From positions 1-5,954 of the forward strand of contig CALVEE010000137.1 of assembly GCA_944326495.1 (NCBI GenBank): a DNA stretch of 5,954 bases, written 5' to 3'. Source of the stretch: Candidatus Gastranaerophilales bacterium. Its GTDB lineage: Bacteria; Cyanobacteriota; Vampirovibrionia; Gastranaerophilales; Gastranaerophilaceae. Each line of letters begins with the position of its first letter. Within the stretch, counting starts at the first letter, position 1. The position numbers and the translations under genes were made by a program. Positions 5,711 through 5,954 of the stretch are shown here, piece after piece. Below the pieces are notes generated by a model. The model saw only the letters and a program-made list of their open reading frames with translations. It did no database searches and was not told the DNA's origin.

Positions 5711-5773
5711 TTATTCAGTTTTCTTTAAAGGACGGAAAATTTTAGGGGCTGTTCCTGTAATTTTATTTATCAT
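5711..5773 (-). CDS. Possible 20-residue micro-protein
   Basis: A 20-codon frame starts at the ATG at 5773 and ends with TAA at 5711. It begins MINKITGTAPK and ends FRPLKKTE, so it is basic and has no membrane segment. Its support is positional. AAAAGGAGAT at 5781-5790 is the best ribosome-binding site in the window, nine bases before the ATG, and a good promoter lies upstream at 5836-5862. The hairpin repeat begins just after its stop. It could be a true small protein, a leader peptide, or the stub of a gene cut off by repeat insertion. I know of no family for it. Confidence 0.35.
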   Translation of the reverse strand: MINKITGTAPKIFRPLKKTE

Positions 5774-5835
5774 AAATATAATCTCCTTTTGTAATAATAA
5801 AACATCTAAAAGTTTTTTTGCTATTGTCTTAATAC

Positions 5836-5862
5836 ATTATAAATTATAATTCCTGCCGTCAA
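5836..5862 (-). promoter_or_regulatory. Minus-strand promoter before the micro-gene
   Basis: On the minus strand TTGACG (5857-5862) and TATAAT (5836-5841) are 15 bases apart. A second TATAAT lies at 5843-5848 but is too close to the -35 box. Transcription would start near 5828, giving a leader of about 55 bases before the ATG at 5773. Both boxes are close to consensus; only the spacing is short. Confidence 0.45.
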
Positions 5863-5872
5863 GATTTCCACC

Positions 5873-5912
5873 ATTTGATTGATGTTTTATCCTATATAAT
5901 AGTTTAAACTAT
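5873..5912 (+). promoter_or_regulatory. Possible plus-strand promoter with overlapping 14-bp palindrome
   Basis: TATAAT lies at 5895-5900 with a weak TTGA-containing -35 region around 5873-5880. ATAGTTTAAACTAT at 5899-5912 is a perfect 14-base palindrome covering the end of the -10 box and the expected start point, the classic position for a repressor site. The promoter is back-to-back with the minus-strand one at 5836-5862. Its gene would start beyond the window: no coding frame is visible to 5954. Confidence 0.35.
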
Positions 5913-5954
5913 ACAATGTAGATTTTTAATGGGGAAGGTATATTCTTAAGGGTT

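Larger units (their letters stand above)
5474..5954. other. Non-coding right flank with promoters, hairpin repeat and possible micro-gene
   Basis: No normal-sized gene is supported here. A minus-strand open frame at 5492-5701 starts inside the hairpin repeat without a ribosome-binding site and is rejected. What can be seen, going rightwards, is: the acyltransferase promoter (5494-5527), a featureless AT-rich stretch (about 5530-5620), a hairpin repeat (5625-5693), a 20-codon frame with a strong ribosome-binding site (5711-5773, -), a minus-strand promoter (5836-5862), and a plus-strand -10 box with a palindrome (5895-5912). The last probably serves a gene beyond the window edge. Confidence 0.6.

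Overview
The window is AT-rich bacterial chromosome. It carries five protein genes that can be supported, one possible 20-residue micro-gene, and repeat-rich non-coding flanks on both sides. The best guess at the host is an uncultured gut or environmental bacterium of the Gastranaerophilales/Melainabacteria (Vampirovibrionia) type. This rests on low GC, standard-code genes and two orphan proteins with short N-terminal tags (SFQAN, VSFRG) of a kind I associate from memory with that group. It is an inference, not proof.

Layout. Positions 1-647 hold no convincing gene. They contain a cluster of GC-rich hairpin repeats (about 58-364), a pair of 8-bp inverted repeats TGTCCGGT/ACCGGACA bounding 79 bp (459-537), a 15-bp imperfect direct repeat, and a probable hisS promoter. 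hisS (histidyl-tRNA synthetase, 648-1883, +) follows. After 33 bp comes an orphan 266-residue protein (1917-2717, +) that may be read from the same transcript. A convergent intergenic region with a strong hairpin (2730-2766) separates these from three genes on the minus strand. In transcription order these are two tandem PlsC-type acyltransferases (5473-4796 and 4771-4091, 24 bp apart) and a 386-residue protein (4007-2847). Positions 5474-5954 hold the promoter region of the acyltransferase genes, another hairpin repeat, a possible micro-gene with a strong ribosome-binding site, and what look like divergent promoters with a 14-bp perfect palindrome.

The most interesting gene is the 386-residue minus-strand protein. 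Its middle third matches, residue by residue and with the right spacing, the catalytic motifs of the RelA/SpoT (p)ppGpp synthetase domain: RxK...S...K, a D in DLIG, Y...H and ExQ. It lacks the hydrolase half, has about 50 extra residues between the two catalytic halves, and ends in a lysine-rich tail. It is therefore a divergent stand-alone alarmone-synthetase-like enzyme.

Functionally, hisS charges tRNA-His and the acyltransferases make phosphatidic acid for membranes. The RelA-like protein may modify nucleotides or RNA with pyrophosphate. Amino-acid starvation signalling and lipid synthesis are linked in many bacteria, but nothing here shows these genes work together beyond their shared strand and spacing.
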